DNA of 64,000 nt from Solobacterium sp. (GCA_017512725.1 JAFWEW010000032.1:212257-276256); one strand, 5' to 3'; shown: positions 51,442 to 60,601, counted from the stretch's first letter. The notes: a model not told the origin generated them from the sequence alone. Translations and numbers: made by a program.

Positions 51442-51858
51442 TTATTTTGCCTTCTTTGCAGCAGGCTTCTTTGCCGGTGCAGCCTTCTTAGCAGCAGGCT
51501 TCTTTGCCGGTGCAGCCTTCTTAGCAGCAGGCTTCTTAGCCGGAGCAGCCTTCTTGGCAGGAGCAGCTTTCTTTGCCGGAGCAGCTTTCTTAGCCGGAGC
51601 AGCCTTCTTCGCTTCAGCCTTCTTAGCAACTACTTTCTTCGCAACAGCAGCCTTGACGACCTTCTTTGCCGATGCAGCCTTCTTAGCAGCAGGCTTCTTA
51701 GCCGGAGCAGCCTTCTTGGCAGGTGCAGCTTTCTTAGCAGGTGCGGCCTTCTTAGCTTCAGCCTTCTTTGCAGCTACTTTCTTGACAGCAGCAGCCTTAA
51801 CGACCTTCTTAGCTACTTCCTTTTCCGCTTTCTTAACAACTTTCTTTGCAGCAGCCAT
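51442..51858 (-). CDS. Histone-H1-like Lys/Ala/Pro-repeat protein
   Basis: 138 residues made of only seven residue types (Met1, Ala, Lys, Val, Glu, Pro, Ser). Two similar halves each have a KKVVKAA-like segment, then AKKAEAKK, then tandem AAPAKK units; the C-terminal part alternates PAAKK and AAPAKK. There are no aromatic residues. This composition resembles eukaryotic H1 tails and bacterial H1-like proteins (Hc1, AlgP) that bind DNA by charge. A nucleoid role is inference. It lies 60 nt after ppdK with no terminator between, so it is probably co-transcribed. AAGGAGG lies 13 nt before the ATG. The DNA is an internal short-repeat tract prone to length change. Confidence 0.8.
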   Translation of the reverse strand: MAAAKKVVKKAEKEVAKKVVKAAAVKKVAAKKAEAKKAAPAKKAAPAKKAAPAKKPAAKKAASAKKVVKAAVAKKVVAKKAEAKKAAPAKKAAPAKKAAPAKKAAPAKKPAAKKAAPAKKPAAKKAAPAKKPAAKKAK

Positions 51859-51918
51859 GAGTGATATTTCCTCCTTTCTTGCCTCCTCTATCCTTAAAGC
51901 AAATGAGCTTTTAAGATC

Positions 51919-54612
51919 TTATTTCTTCTTGGCAGGTTTCCTTGCCGGCTTCTTAGCAGCCTTTTTGGCAGGAGTGCCAACTTTGATTGCAGCCTGAGCA
52001 GCAGCCAGACGGGCAATCGGTACACGGTACGGTGAGCAGCTTACATAGTTGAGTCCGACTGTCTGGAAGAACTCGATGGAAGCCGGGTCGCCGCCATGTT
52101 CGCCGCAGACACCGAGGTGCAGATCCGGACGTGTAGCACGGCCGTTCTTCGCAGCGAGAGCGATCAGCTGACCAACACCGTTTACATCAACGTGTGCGAA
52201 CGGATCGGATTCATAGATGTGCTTGCCGTAGTAGTCATCCAGGAACTTGCCGGCATCATCACGGGAGAAACCGAATGTCATCTGTGTCAGGTCATTTGTA
52301 CCGAAGCTGAAGAACTCAGCGGTCTTTGCGATCTCACCAGCCTGCAGTGCAGCACGCGGGATCTCGATCATGGTACCGACTTTGTAGGTCTGCTTGGACT
52401 TGGCAGCCTTGATGACTTCATCCGCAGTCTTGCGTACGATGTTTGCAACATACTCAAGTTCCTTCGGTTCGCCTACCAGCGGGATCATGATTTCCGGAAC
52501 AACCTTCCACTTCGGATGTTTCTTGTTAATCTTCATTGCAGCCTTGATGATGGCACGGGTCTGCATTTCACCGATTTCCGGATATGTTACGTCAAGACGG
52601 CATCCGCGGTGACCCATCATCGGGTTGAACTCGTGGAGTGCACTTGCCGCAGCAGCGACATCCTTGATGGTAATGCCGAGTGCCTTGGCAACATCTTTGG
52701 ACTCTGCTTCGGTCTTCGGAAGGAACTCATGCAGAGGAGGATCCAGGAGACGGATCGTAACGGAACGGTTGCCCATTGCCTCGAAGATACCTTCGAAGTC
52801 TTCCTGCTGCATCGGCTCAAGCAGATTGAGCGCCTTGAGACGCTGTTCGGTATTCTGTGCGACACACAGCATACGGATTGCCTTGATGCGTTCTGCAGAG
52901 TTGAAGAACATATGCTCGGTACGGACAAGACCGACACCTTCAGCACCGAATTCAACAGCACGTCTTGCGTCTTCCGGTGTATCCGCATTGGTACGGATCT
53001 TCAGTGTACGGCGTGCATCTGCCCAGTCCATGAATGTCTTGAAGTTGCCGGAGATTGTAGCCGGAACGGTTTTGATCGCGCCGTCATAGACAAGACCTGT
53101 GGAACCATCGAGGGAAATGACATCGCCTTCTTTATACTTCTTGCCGCCGACTTCAAATGTCTTCTTTGCTTCATTGACTTTGATTTCACCGGCACCGGAT
53201 ACACAGCAGGCACCCATACCGCGGGCAACGACTGCCGCATGGCTTGTCATACCGCCGCGAACAGTGAGGATACCTTCAGATACATGCATACCTTCAATGT
53301 CTTCCGGAGAAGTCTCGAGACGGACGAGAATAACCTTCTTGCCCTTCTCAACCCACTTCTTGGCATCTTCAGCAGTGAATACAACCTGACCGGATGCAGC
53401 ACCCGGAGAAGCTGCAAGACCCTTGGCGATTACACGCTTCTGCGCTGCCTTGAGGTCCTGTGCATCGAACTGCGGATGGAGCAGGTCATCGAGCTGCTTC
53501 GGCTCAACCATCAGGAGCGCCTGATCTTTTGTGACAAGGCCTTCCTTGACCATGTCAACCGCAACCTTGAGCGCTGCCGCAGCAGTACGCTTACCGTTAC
53601 GTGTCTGCAGCATGAACAGCTTGCCGTGTTCAATTGTGAACTCCATGTCCTGCATGTCATGGTAGTGCTTCTCAAGCTTGTTGCAGATCTTGACGAAATC
53701 CTTGTAAGCGCCCGGGATCGTCTTTGCCAGTTCAGAGATCGGCTGCGGTGTACGGATACCCGCAACGACGTCTTCACCCTGAGCGTTCATGAGGAACTCA
53801 CCGAACAGCTTCTTTTCGCCGGTAGCCGGATTACGTGTGAACGCAACACCGGTTCCGCAGTCATCACCCATGTTACCGAAGACCATGGACTGAACGTTTA
53901 CGGCTGTGCCCCAGCTTTCCGGAATGTCGTTCATCTTACGGTAGAAGATTGCACGGTCATTCATCCAGGAACGGAAGACCGCCATGATTGCACGGTTCAG
54001 CTGAACGTTCGGATCCTGCGGGAAGTCTTCCTTCAGGTTCTTCTTGTAGAATGCCTTGAACTTCTTGGTCAGTTCAACCATGTCTTCCGCATCGAGATCG
54101 ATATCGAGCTTGACGCCCTTCTTCTCTTTGACTTCGTCAATGATCTCTTCGAACTTTGCCTTGGAAAGACCCATGACAACGTCGGAGAACATCTGAACGA
54201 ATCTGCGGTAGCTGTCGTATGCGAAGCGCTTGTTGCCGGTAGCGGCAGCGACGACTTCAACAACATCGTCATTCATTCCGAGGTTGAGGATCGTGTCCAT
54301 CATACCCGGCATGGAAGCACGTGCACCGGAACGGACCGATACGAGAAGCGGGTTCTTCTTGTCACCGAGCTTCTTTCCGGTTTCTTTCTGCAACCATGCA
54401 ACATGTGCATCGATCTGCTTCTGAATATCCTTGGAAATCTTTTTCCCATCGGCATAGTATGCATTACATGCCTCCGTGGTAATTGTGAAACCCTGAGGAA
54501 CCGGCATGCCAAGATTGCTCATTTCAGCGAGGTTTGCACCCTTGCCGCCGAGCAGCTCGCGCATCTTACCGTTTCCTTCCGAAAATTTGTAGACGTACTT
54601 TTTTGCAGCCAT
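51919..54612 (-). CDS. ppdK: Pyruvate phosphate dikinase with Lys-rich C-terminal tail
   Basis: 897 residues. ATP-grasp domain at the N-terminus (LLGGKGANLAEMSNLGMPVP), phosphohistidine domain with GGMTSHAAVVARGMGACC, and the PEP/pyruvate TIM barrel ending in LHLGVCGEHGGDPASI with the catalytic Cys. The enzyme interconverts ATP, pyruvate and phosphate with AMP, PEP and pyrophosphate, and in anaerobes can run in the glycolytic direction. After the normal end (LAAAQAAIKVG) a 17-residue tail PAKKAAKKPARKPAKKK is added, which is unusual for PPDK and resembles the histone-like protein encoded next. Confidence 0.97.
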   Translation of the reverse strand: MAAKKYVYKFSEGNGKMRELLGGKGANLAEMSNLGMPVPQGFTITTEACNAYYADGKKISKDIQKQIDAHVAWLQKETGKKLGDKKNPLLVSVRSGARASMPGMMDTILNLGMNDDVVEVVAAATGNKRFAYDSYRRFVQMFSDVVMGLSKAKFEEIIDEVKEKKGVKLDIDLDAEDMVELTKKFKAFYKKNLKEDFPQDPNVQLNRAIMAVFRSWMNDRAIFYRKMNDIPESWGTAVNVQSMVFGNMGDDCGTGVAFTRNPATGEKKLFGEFLMNAQGEDVVAGIRTPQPISELAKTIPGAYKDFVKICNKLEKHYHDMQDMEFTIEHGKLFMLQTRNGKRTAAAALKVAVDMVKEGLVTKDQALLMVEPKQLDDLLHPQFDAQDLKAAQKRVIAKGLAASPGAASGQVVFTAEDAKKWVEKGKKVILVRLETSPEDIEGMHVSEGILTVRGGMTSHAAVVARGMGACCVSGAGEIKVNEAKKTFEVGGKKYKEGDVISLDGSTGLVYDGAIKTVPATISGNFKTFMDWADARRTLKIRTNADTPEDARRAVEFGAEGVGLVRTEHMFFNSAERIKAIRMLCVAQNTEQRLKALNLLEPMQQEDFEGIFEAMGNRSVTIRLLDPPLHEFLPKTEAESKDVAKALGITIKDVAAAASALHEFNPMMGHRGCRLDVTYPEIGEMQTRAIIKAAMKINKKHPKWKVVPEIMIPLVGEPKELEYVANIVRKTADEVIKAAKSKQTYKVGTMIEIPRAALQAGEIAKTAEFFSFGTNDLTQMTFGFSRDDAGKFLDDYYGKHIYESDPFAHVDVNGVGQLIALAAKNGRATRPDLHLGVCGEHGGDPASIEFFQTVGLNYVSCSPYRVPIARLAAAQAAIKVGTPAKKAAKKPARKPAKKK

Positions 54613-54657
54613 ACAGCCATCCTTTCTTATTATTTTCTGTAGTTTTCTACTTTAGTG

Positions 54658-54686
54658 ATTATAAAACACGGAAAATCATTAAACAA
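54658..54686 (-). promoter_or_regulatory. Promoter of ppdK
   Basis: TTGTTT, 17-nt spacer, perfect TATAAT on the minus strand; AAGGATG precedes the start codon. Confidence 0.65.
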
Positions 54687-54720
54687 TAATATTTCGCACA
54701 AATAAAGGCTTTTCGGCACC

Positions 54721-55656
54721 TTAAATGTATTTTTCGACAAAGCGGAAGATCACATCGTAATAGTTTTCGTTATATCTGCATCCGCCGAAACCGGTGTGGG
54801 AGAATATCATCATCTGTGTTTCCGAATGCACCGCTCTGCTGCATTCTTCCACATTCACCATCGGAACAACTTCATCCTCAGCACCATGCATGAATAACAT
54901 CGGGACCGGGCATCGCGACAGCTGGCGGATCGTGCTGATTTCATTCATGGAGAAGCTCAGGAAGTGCCGTACGAGTAGATCAACCGCAGGATAAAACGGT
55001 TTTACCGGAAGATCGGTTTCCTTCTCTGCCGTATACAGGAACTGCTTCCGGATATCGGACCATCCGCCCTCTTCAATTGCACAGACGATATTCCTGGAAA
55101 GGAAATCACCGACTGCGTTCATGACGGCGTTTGCGCCCATGTCGATTCCATACAGTACGATTCTGCTCTGCGGACGAAGGACTGAAAGAAAGTTGATCCA
55201 GGAAAGCAGGTCATAGTGTTCCGGCCATCCGAGTCCGCAGTATTTTCCTTCCGACTTCCCGCTGCTGCGCTGATCGACGGCAAGCAGATTAAATCCCCTT
55301 GCGTCTGCTTCCCGCATCAGATGAAGCAGATCATAGGCAGTACGGTGATAGCCGTGCATCAGAATCATCCAGCGGTCGGAATCCGGATGGTTTTCAATGC
55401 GCATCGCATGAAGCGCAAGACCGTCAAAGCTGTTGATCGTCTCATCGTGTATTTCCGCTTTTTTGAACCAGTCGGAATTCTGTGCCGCTTCATCACTGGA
55501 AGGATTGACGCCGTCCGGGTGGAACCGGGAACGATCCGTCACAAATGCATTGCGGAAGAGCAGATACGCATATCCGCTGTATGCCGCAGTGCCTGCCGCA
55601 AGGGTTCCGCATGCGGCCTTAAGAATCACATGTTTGTTTTCTTTTTTGTCCGGCAT
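54721..55656 (-). CDS. Alpha/beta hydrolase with Asp at the nucleophile position
   Basis: 311 residues. A single N-terminal hydrophobic segment (ACGTLAAGTAAYSGYAYLLF) probably anchors it in the membrane. The fold motifs are WMILMHGYHRTAYDL (oxyanion hole), LLAVDQRSSGKSEG, and the nucleophile elbow VLYGIDMGANAV. In the usual YqkD-type relatives the elbow is GxSMGA; here Ser is replaced by Asp172 (codon GAC). The acid is in MHGAEDEVVPM and the His in FSHTGFGG. Asp nucleophiles are used by epoxide hydrolases and dehalogenases, so the protein could be active with a different chemistry or inactive. AAGGAG lies upstream. Confidence 0.85.
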   Translation of the reverse strand: MPDKKENKHVILKAACGTLAAGTAAYSGYAYLLFRNAFVTDRSRFHPDGVNPSSDEAAQNSDWFKKAEIHDETINSFDGLALHAMRIENHPDSDRWMILMHGYHRTAYDLLHLMREADARGFNLLAVDQRSSGKSEGKYCGLGWPEHYDLLSWINFLSVLRPQSRIVLYGIDMGANAVMNAVGDFLSRNIVCAIEEGGWSDIRKQFLYTAEKETDLPVKPFYPAVDLLVRHFLSFSMNEISTIRQLSRCPVPMLFMHGAEDEVVPMVNVEECSRAVHSETQMMIFSHTGFGGCRYNENYYDVIFRFVEKYI

Positions 55657-55679
55657 AATTCTCCTTTCTCTGAACCATG

Positions 55680-55727
55680 AAAAAAGACTTAAAACCAGCC
55701 ATTTCAGTATGGCAAGGTCTTAAGTCT
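55680..55727 (-). terminator. Long terminator hairpin between valS and the hydrolase gene
   Basis: On the minus strand AGACTTAA (5') pairs with TTAAGTCT (3'), with inner GCCAT/ATGGC pairing, followed by TTTTTT. Confidence 0.8.
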
Positions 55728-55761
55728 GGATTCGTGTTGGAATTGGTTATCCATCAACGGA

Positions 55762-55767
55762 ATTATA
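55762..55767 (-). promoter_or_regulatory. Extended -10 between valS and the hydrolase gene
   Basis: TGC followed by TATAAT on the minus strand, 6 nt after the valS stop codon. Transcripts from it would pass through the 55680-55727 terminator before reaching the hydrolase gene. Confidence 0.4.
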
Positions 55768-55772
55768 GCATA

Positions 55773-58382
55773 TCAGCCAAGTTCGTTTAATCGGGACAGC
55801 ACAACATTCAGCTGTTTTTCGTAATCTTCCAGCTTCTTCTCTTCTGCTTCAACTTTGGCTTTCGGTGCCTTGGCAAGGAATCCCTTGTTGGAGAGAATTC
55901 CCTTACTGCGGGAGACTTCTTTTTCAAGACGTTCCTTCTCACCGTTCAGCTTGATCTTTTCCGCTTCCACATCCATCAGCTGGCTGCTCGGAATATAGAG
56001 ACTTCCATTGCGTACGGTATGAACGGAAAGATCTCCTTCCAGTTCGTTCTTCCAGCCTGCCTTGGCAAGACGTTCCAGCATCGCTGCCTGCGTATTGTTG
56101 ACTGCGACGAGATTTCCGTCGAGATCACGGATCAGAATATCCAGCGGTGCGCCCGGCTTCAGATCGTTGGCAATCTTGATCTCACGGATCTTCTGGATCA
56201 CCGAGATCAGACGATCCATTCCGTCCAGATCCGCTTCCGGCAGATCTGCGATCGGCTTCGGCCAGCTCTCCAGGCAGATGCTGTCCTGTTCATGCGGCAT
56301 CTTCAGATAGATCTCTTCCGTAACAAACGGCATGAACGGATGCAGAAGCTTCACGATCGCATTGAGCATGACCAGCAGTGTGGACTGTGCGCCTTTGCGG
56401 ACCGAAGGATCTTCACTGTTCAGGCTCGCTTTGGAAAGCTCAATGTACCAGGAACAGAAGTCATCCCAGATAAAGGAATACAGCTCATTGCCGACAAGTG
56501 CGAACTCGTACTTCTCCATGTTCTCCGTTACGTGCTTCACAACAAGATTCAGCTTGTTGAGGATCCACGCATCACTTGCCGAGAGAACGGAAAGATCGAT
56601 GTCTTCCATGGTCATATCATCCGGCAGGTTCATCAGAACGAATCTGGAAGCGTTCCAGAGCTTGTTGATGAAGTTCCAGGAAGCTTCCACCTTCTCCGGA
56701 ATATAGCGCATATCCTGACCCGGTGTACTGTTGGTCGACAGGAAGAAGCGAAGCGAGTCAACACCGTACTGATCGATGACTTCCATCGGATCAATACCGT
56801 TGCCGAGTGACTTGGACATCTTTCTGCCCTGTGCGTCCCGGATCAGACCGTGGATCAGAACATCCTTAAACGGACGGTCTTTCGTAAAGTGACGTGCCTG
56901 GAATGCCATACGGGCAACCCAGAAGAAGATGATGTCATAGCCGGTGACCATGGTCGAAGTCGGATAATACCGTTTCAGATCCTCGGTTTCCAGCGGCCAT
57001 CCCAGTGTCGCAAACGGCCAGAGTGCGGAGGAGAACCAGGTATCCAGAACATCTTCATCCTGGGTCCAGTTTTCGATATCTTCCGGTTCCGTTTCACCCA
57101 CATAGGTTTCACCGGTCATCTTGTTATACCATGCCGGGATCCGATGGCCCCACCAGAGCTGTCTGGAGATACACCAGTCTTCGATATTCTCAAGCCACTG
57201 CTCAAACACCTTCTCAAACCGTTCCGGATAGAAGACGATCTTTTCCTCTTCGTTCTTCTGGTGTTCGAGTACATCATCCGCCAGCGGCTTCATCTTGACG
57301 AACCACTGCTGGGAAAGATACGGCTCAACGACACAGTGCGTGCGTTCGCTGTGACCAACGTTATGCGTAATGTCTTCGATCTTGATCAGATTCCCTTCGG
57401 CCTCGATCCGCTTAACCAGCGCATCCCGGCATTCATAGCGGTCCATGCCGTTGAATTCTCCGGCGAGTTCATTCATCGTACCATCATCATTCATACAGAT
57501 GGGCTTTTCCAGATGGTGCCGTTCCGCGATCTGGAAGTCATTCGGGTCATGGGCCGGCGTGCACTTCATCGCACCGGTTCCAAATTCGATATCAACGTAA
57601 TCATCCCCGATGATCGGCAGTTCTTCGCCGTTGGCCGGATTGACCGTATGCATGCCGATCACATCCTTGAACCGTTCATCGGTCGGATTGACCACCACGC
57701 AGACATCACCGAACATGGTTTCCGGTCTTGTCGTTGCGACGGTGAATTCCTTTCCGGTCTCAACTACTTTGTACCGCATGTAGTACATCTTGCCCGGATC
57801 GTCCTGATAGTAGACCTCAATGTTGGAAAGCGCCGTACGGGCTTCCGGATCCCAGTTGATGATCCGCCAGCCGCGGTAGATCAGTCCCTCGTTGTACAGA
57901 GTGACAAAGACATGTTTGACCGCATCATTAAAACCGTCATCCATCGTGAACCGTTCTCTTGTATAGTCGAGACTGTTCCCGAGCTTTGCCCACTGTTTCC
58001 GGATCGTAGCGGCATACTCTGCCTTCCACTCCCACGCCCGTTCCAGGAACTTTTCACGGCCGATGTCATAGCGTGAGATTCCTTCGGATTTCAGACGTGC
58101 ATCGACCCTTGCCTGTGTCGCGATGCCGGCATGGTCCATGCCCGGCAGATACAGCATGTCATAGCCCTGCAGACGCTTGTAGCGGGCAATGATGTCCTGA
58201 AGCGTATTGTCCCAGGCATGACCGATGTGCAGAATACCGGTGACGTTGGGCGGCGGGATCACGATCGTAAACGGATCCTTGGATTTGTCGCCGGCAGTGA
58301 AGTATCCCTTCTCTACCCACTTGTCATAACGGCCGGTCTCAACCGCCGTATGATCATACTTTGGTGCCAGATTCTGTTCCAT
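55773..58382 (-). CDS. valS: Valyl-tRNA synthetase
   Basis: 869 residues from the ATG at 58382 (MEQNLAPKYD), which has AAGGGGG 7 nt upstream; other ATGs lie 6 and 24 nt earlier. Class I signatures: HIGH as PNVTGILHIGHAWD and KMSKS as GRKMSKSLGNGI. The editing domain contains TTRPETMFGDV and GTGAMKCTPAHDPND. A C-terminal coiled coil typical of ValRS closes the protein (MDVEAEKIKLNGEKERLEKE). Controlled by the T-box leader upstream. Confidence 0.98.
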   Translation of the reverse strand: MEQNLAPKYDHTAVETGRYDKWVEKGYFTAGDKSKDPFTIVIPPPNVTGILHIGHAWDNTLQDIIARYKRLQGYDMLYLPGMDHAGIATQARVDARLKSEGISRYDIGREKFLERAWEWKAEYAATIRKQWAKLGNSLDYTRERFTMDDGFNDAVKHVFVTLYNEGLIYRGWRIINWDPEARTALSNIEVYYQDDPGKMYYMRYKVVETGKEFTVATTRPETMFGDVCVVVNPTDERFKDVIGMHTVNPANGEELPIIGDDYVDIEFGTGAMKCTPAHDPNDFQIAERHHLEKPICMNDDGTMNELAGEFNGMDRYECRDALVKRIEAEGNLIKIEDITHNVGHSERTHCVVEPYLSQQWFVKMKPLADDVLEHQKNEEEKIVFYPERFEKVFEQWLENIEDWCISRQLWWGHRIPAWYNKMTGETYVGETEPEDIENWTQDEDVLDTWFSSALWPFATLGWPLETEDLKRYYPTSTMVTGYDIIFFWVARMAFQARHFTKDRPFKDVLIHGLIRDAQGRKMSKSLGNGIDPMEVIDQYGVDSLRFFLSTNSTPGQDMRYIPEKVEASWNFINKLWNASRFVLMNLPDDMTMEDIDLSVLSASDAWILNKLNLVVKHVTENMEKYEFALVGNELYSFIWDDFCSWYIELSKASLNSEDPSVRKGAQSTLLVMLNAIVKLLHPFMPFVTEEIYLKMPHEQDSICLESWPKPIADLPEADLDGMDRLISVIQKIREIKIANDLKPGAPLDILIRDLDGNLVAVNNTQAAMLERLAKAGWKNELEGDLSVHTVRNGSLYIPSSQLMDVEAEKIKLNGEKERLEKEVSRSKGILSNKGFLAKAPKAKVEAEEKKLEDYEKQLNVVLSRLNELG

Positions 58383-58621
58383 ACTCATACCCCCTTGAAC
58401 AAACAAAAGAACAAAAGAAAACGTCCCGCGAAGGACGCTGTAAGCGTGGTACCACCTTGCTTGCTTCTCAAACCACGTAACGTGCTTTACCCGGTCGTTC
58501 TTACTGTTACTTCAGAACAACAGCTCCCGGAGGACTTCCGATCGTGACCGCCTGCTTTCTTCCACCACCCGAAAGCTCTCTTTAAATCCGGTTCACGAAC
58601 CTACTTGTTCCGTTCATTGCT
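58383..58621 (-). ncRNA. T-box leader for valS, specifier GTC (Val)
   Basis: The T-box sequence GGTGGTACCACG is at 58445-58456. A terminator hairpin CGTCC/GGACG with TTTTCTTTTG follows. The specifier loop has GTC at 58533-58535, followed by CTCCGGGAGC, the same spacing as in the thrS leader. AGAGAG and GGTGGTGGAAG elements of stem I are present. Confidence 0.92.
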
Positions 58622-59506
58622 AGTTGGATTATAGCCCTGTCGCAGGGCATTTTCAACCGCGGTTTCCAGTTCTTCCGTTTTCATCTCATCAAGCGGGGTC
58701 ATCCAGGAACCACTCTCGGTTTCCGTTTTTACAGGAGTCGTCTCTTCCACTGCGGTCTTTGTTTCTTCCGTCTTTTTGTTCTTCCGTTCCGGTTTCTTCT
58801 TTGACTGTTTCTTTGCCTTTTTGGAAGGCTGCGTTTCCGGTTTTGGTTCAGCTTTCTCCCGGTTCTCCGGTTCCGGAACCGTCTCATTTTCGTTACGCTT
58901 CTTCCGGTGTGAAGGCACCTGCGGTTCTTCTTTTACTTCCTCAGGAGCTGCAGCCTGAGGTTCCTGAACTTCTTTCACCGGAAGGTTTTCCGGCTCCATT
59001 GCCGCTTCTGCTTCCCGGCGTTTCTTCATGCGGGAAGGCACCGGTTTTTCTTCCGCTGCCGGATGAACTTCCGCCGATTCTGGTGCTGTTGTTGGCATCT
59101 CTTCTGCATCATCGGAAGGTGAAAGCGAACGGTACAGATGTGCGAGGAAACCGCTGTTCTTTTTCTTTTTTTCGATCTTTGCGGTCTCTTCCAGCTTCTT
59201 GGCGGTTTCTTCATCCATGACATACGCCGGTTCAGGTGCCTTGATCTCATCCAGCAGTTCCGGTACTTCCCGTTTCCATTTGTCATTCCAGAGATGATTG
59301 ACCAGATAATTCACGGTCAGATAGTCTGCGAAAAACAATGCCGCAATGAGTCCGAGCCGCACATACGGACCGCATTCAAATATGGTAAAGAGAATCTCCA
59401 TCGGAAGATAAACCACCAGAAACAACCCAAACGCGAGAAAAAACGTCATAAAAAAATACTGACGCTTCATGGTACGAAGTTTGCTGCGGGGATTACGGTC
59501 TGCCAT
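58601..59506 (-). CDS. Membrane protein with long charged disordered tail, unknown function
   Basis: 301 residues. Two membrane helices near the N-terminus (about residues 17-37 and 47-68) are followed by a cytoplasmic tail of about 220 residues that is rich in Glu, Lys and Pro and of low complexity (SKKAKKQSKKKPERKNKK). The tail ends in MKTEELETAVENALRQGYNP. I do not recognise a family. It lies between ruvB and valS; the valS promoter is inside its last codons. The longest start (59506) is used. Confidence 0.7.
   Translation of the reverse strand: MADRNPRSKLRTMKRQYFFMTFFLAFGLFLVVYLPMEILFTIFECGPYVRLGLIAALFFADYLTVNYLVNHLWNDKWKREVPELLDEIKAPEPAYVMDEETAKKLEETAKIEKKKKNSGFLAHLYRSLSPSDDAEEMPTTAPESAEVHPAAEEKPVPSRMKKRREAEAAMEPENLPVKEVQEPQAAAPEEVKEEPQVPSHRKKRNENETVPEPENREKAEPKPETQPSKKAKKQSKKKPERKNKKTEETKTAVEETTPVKTETESGSWMTPLDEMKTEELETAVENALRQGYNPTSNERNK
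58628..58656 (-). promoter_or_regulatory. Promoter of the valS T-box transcript
   Basis: TTGAAA, 17-nt spacer, perfect TATAAT on the minus strand, inside the 3' end of the upstream membrane protein gene. Confidence 0.8.
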
Positions 59507-59529
59507 GGCTTTTATTCTATCATGCGGAT

Positions 59530-59565
59530 AAAAAAAAGCTCTCTGTGTATTTTCACAGTGAGAGC
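59530..59565 (-). terminator. Terminator after ruvB
   Basis: GCTCT-CA-CTGTG pairs with CACAG-AGAGC on the minus strand (a 2-nt bulge) and is followed by eight T residues. Confidence 0.85.
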
Positions 59566-59575
59566 GAATTTCGAA

Positions 59576-60601
59576 TCAGAACAGCGACTCCTGAGAATGG
59601 CTCGGGTGCCGCAGGCCAAGATGGGAATAGGCAGCTTCGGTAGCCACTCTGCCCCGGCTGGTACGGTTCACAAAGCCGATCTGGATCAGATACGGTTCAT
59701 AGACATCTTCCAGTGTCGTCGTTTCTTCACTGATCGAATTGGCCAGTGCATCGAGTCCGACCGGTCCGCCCCGGAAGCGTTCAATAATCCCGCGCAGGTA
59801 GCGGATATCGACATCGTCAAGACCAAGAGAATCGACATGCAGACGGTCAAGGCTCTGCTGTGCAATGTCGGCCGTGATGACGCCGTCATTCCATACCTGG
59901 GCAAAATCCCGGATCCGCCTCAGAAGACGGTTTGCGATCCGCGGTGTGCCGCGGCTGCGTCTTGCGATTTCATAGACTGCCGGTTCTTCGATCGTTACGC
60001 CAAGCACTCTTGAAGTACGGCGGACAATCGCTGCCAGCTGATCATGGGTGTAGTATTCCAGTTTGGAGATGATGCCGAAGCGGTCCCGCAGCGGAGATGA
60101 CAGGTCTCCGGCTCTTGTAGTCGCGCCGACCAGTGTAAACGGCGGCAGTTCCAGACGGACGCTGTGACTGCCGGCTTCCTTTCCGACGATCACATCAATG
60201 CAGTAGTCTTCCATAGCCGGATACAGCACTTCCTCAACAACTTTTGGAAGCCGGTGGATCTCATCAATAAAGAGGATGTCCCCCGGTTCAAGCACTGCCA
60301 GGATCGCCGCAAGGTCTCCTGCCTTTTCAATGCTGGGGCCGCTTGCGACCCGGATGCCGGTATGCATCTCGTGGGCAAGGATATAGGAAAGCGTCGTCTT
60401 GCCAAGACCCGGCGGCCCGTAAAGCAGCACATGATCCAGACTTTCATTGCGCTGCAGTGCCGCCTGAATAAAGATCCTCAGGTTCTCCTTCAGCGCATCC
60501 TGTCCCACATACTCATCGAGCGTCTGCGGGCGAAGACTTTCCTCTTCTTCTCCGCTGCTTGCGGCTGACATCAGCCTGTTTTCATTTTCCATTCCGTTCA
60601 T
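59576..60601 (-). CDS. ruvB: Holliday junction helicase RuvB
   Basis: 341 residues. AAA+ ATPase with Walker [20 protein letters not shown], Walker [13 protein letters not shown], sensor [20 protein letters not shown] and sensor [21 protein letters not shown] winged-helix domain ends the protein ([19 protein letters not shown]). With RuvA it drives branch migration. Its ATG directly follows the ruvA stop codon. Confidence 0.98.
   Translation of the reverse strand: MNGMENENRLMSAASSGEEEESLRPQTLDEYVGQDALKENLRIFIQAALQRNESLDHVLLYGPPGLGKTTLSYILAHEMHTGIRVASGPSIEKAGDLAAILAVLEPGDILFIDEIHRLPKVVEEVLYPAMEDYCIDVIVGKEAGSHSVRLELPPFTLVGATTRAGDLSSPLRDRFGIISKLEYYTHDQLAAIVRRTSRVLGVTIEEPAVYEIARRSRGTPRIANRLLRRIRDFAQVWNDGVITADIAQQSLDRLHVDSLGLDDVDIRYLRGIIERFRGGPVGLDALANSISEETTTLEDVYEPYLIQIGFVNRTSRGRVATEAAYSHLGLRHPSHSQESLF

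Noticed and set aside
51554..51997. Hydrophobic Ala/Phe repeat frame on the plus strand
   Set aside because: It is the reverse complement of the AAPAKK repeats and has no binding site; it would encode meaningless AGAAFF repeats.
52096..54642. 848-codon open frame antisense to ppdK
   Set aside because: Codon-bias shadow of ppdK; Cys/His/Phe-rich translation without a recognisable domain.
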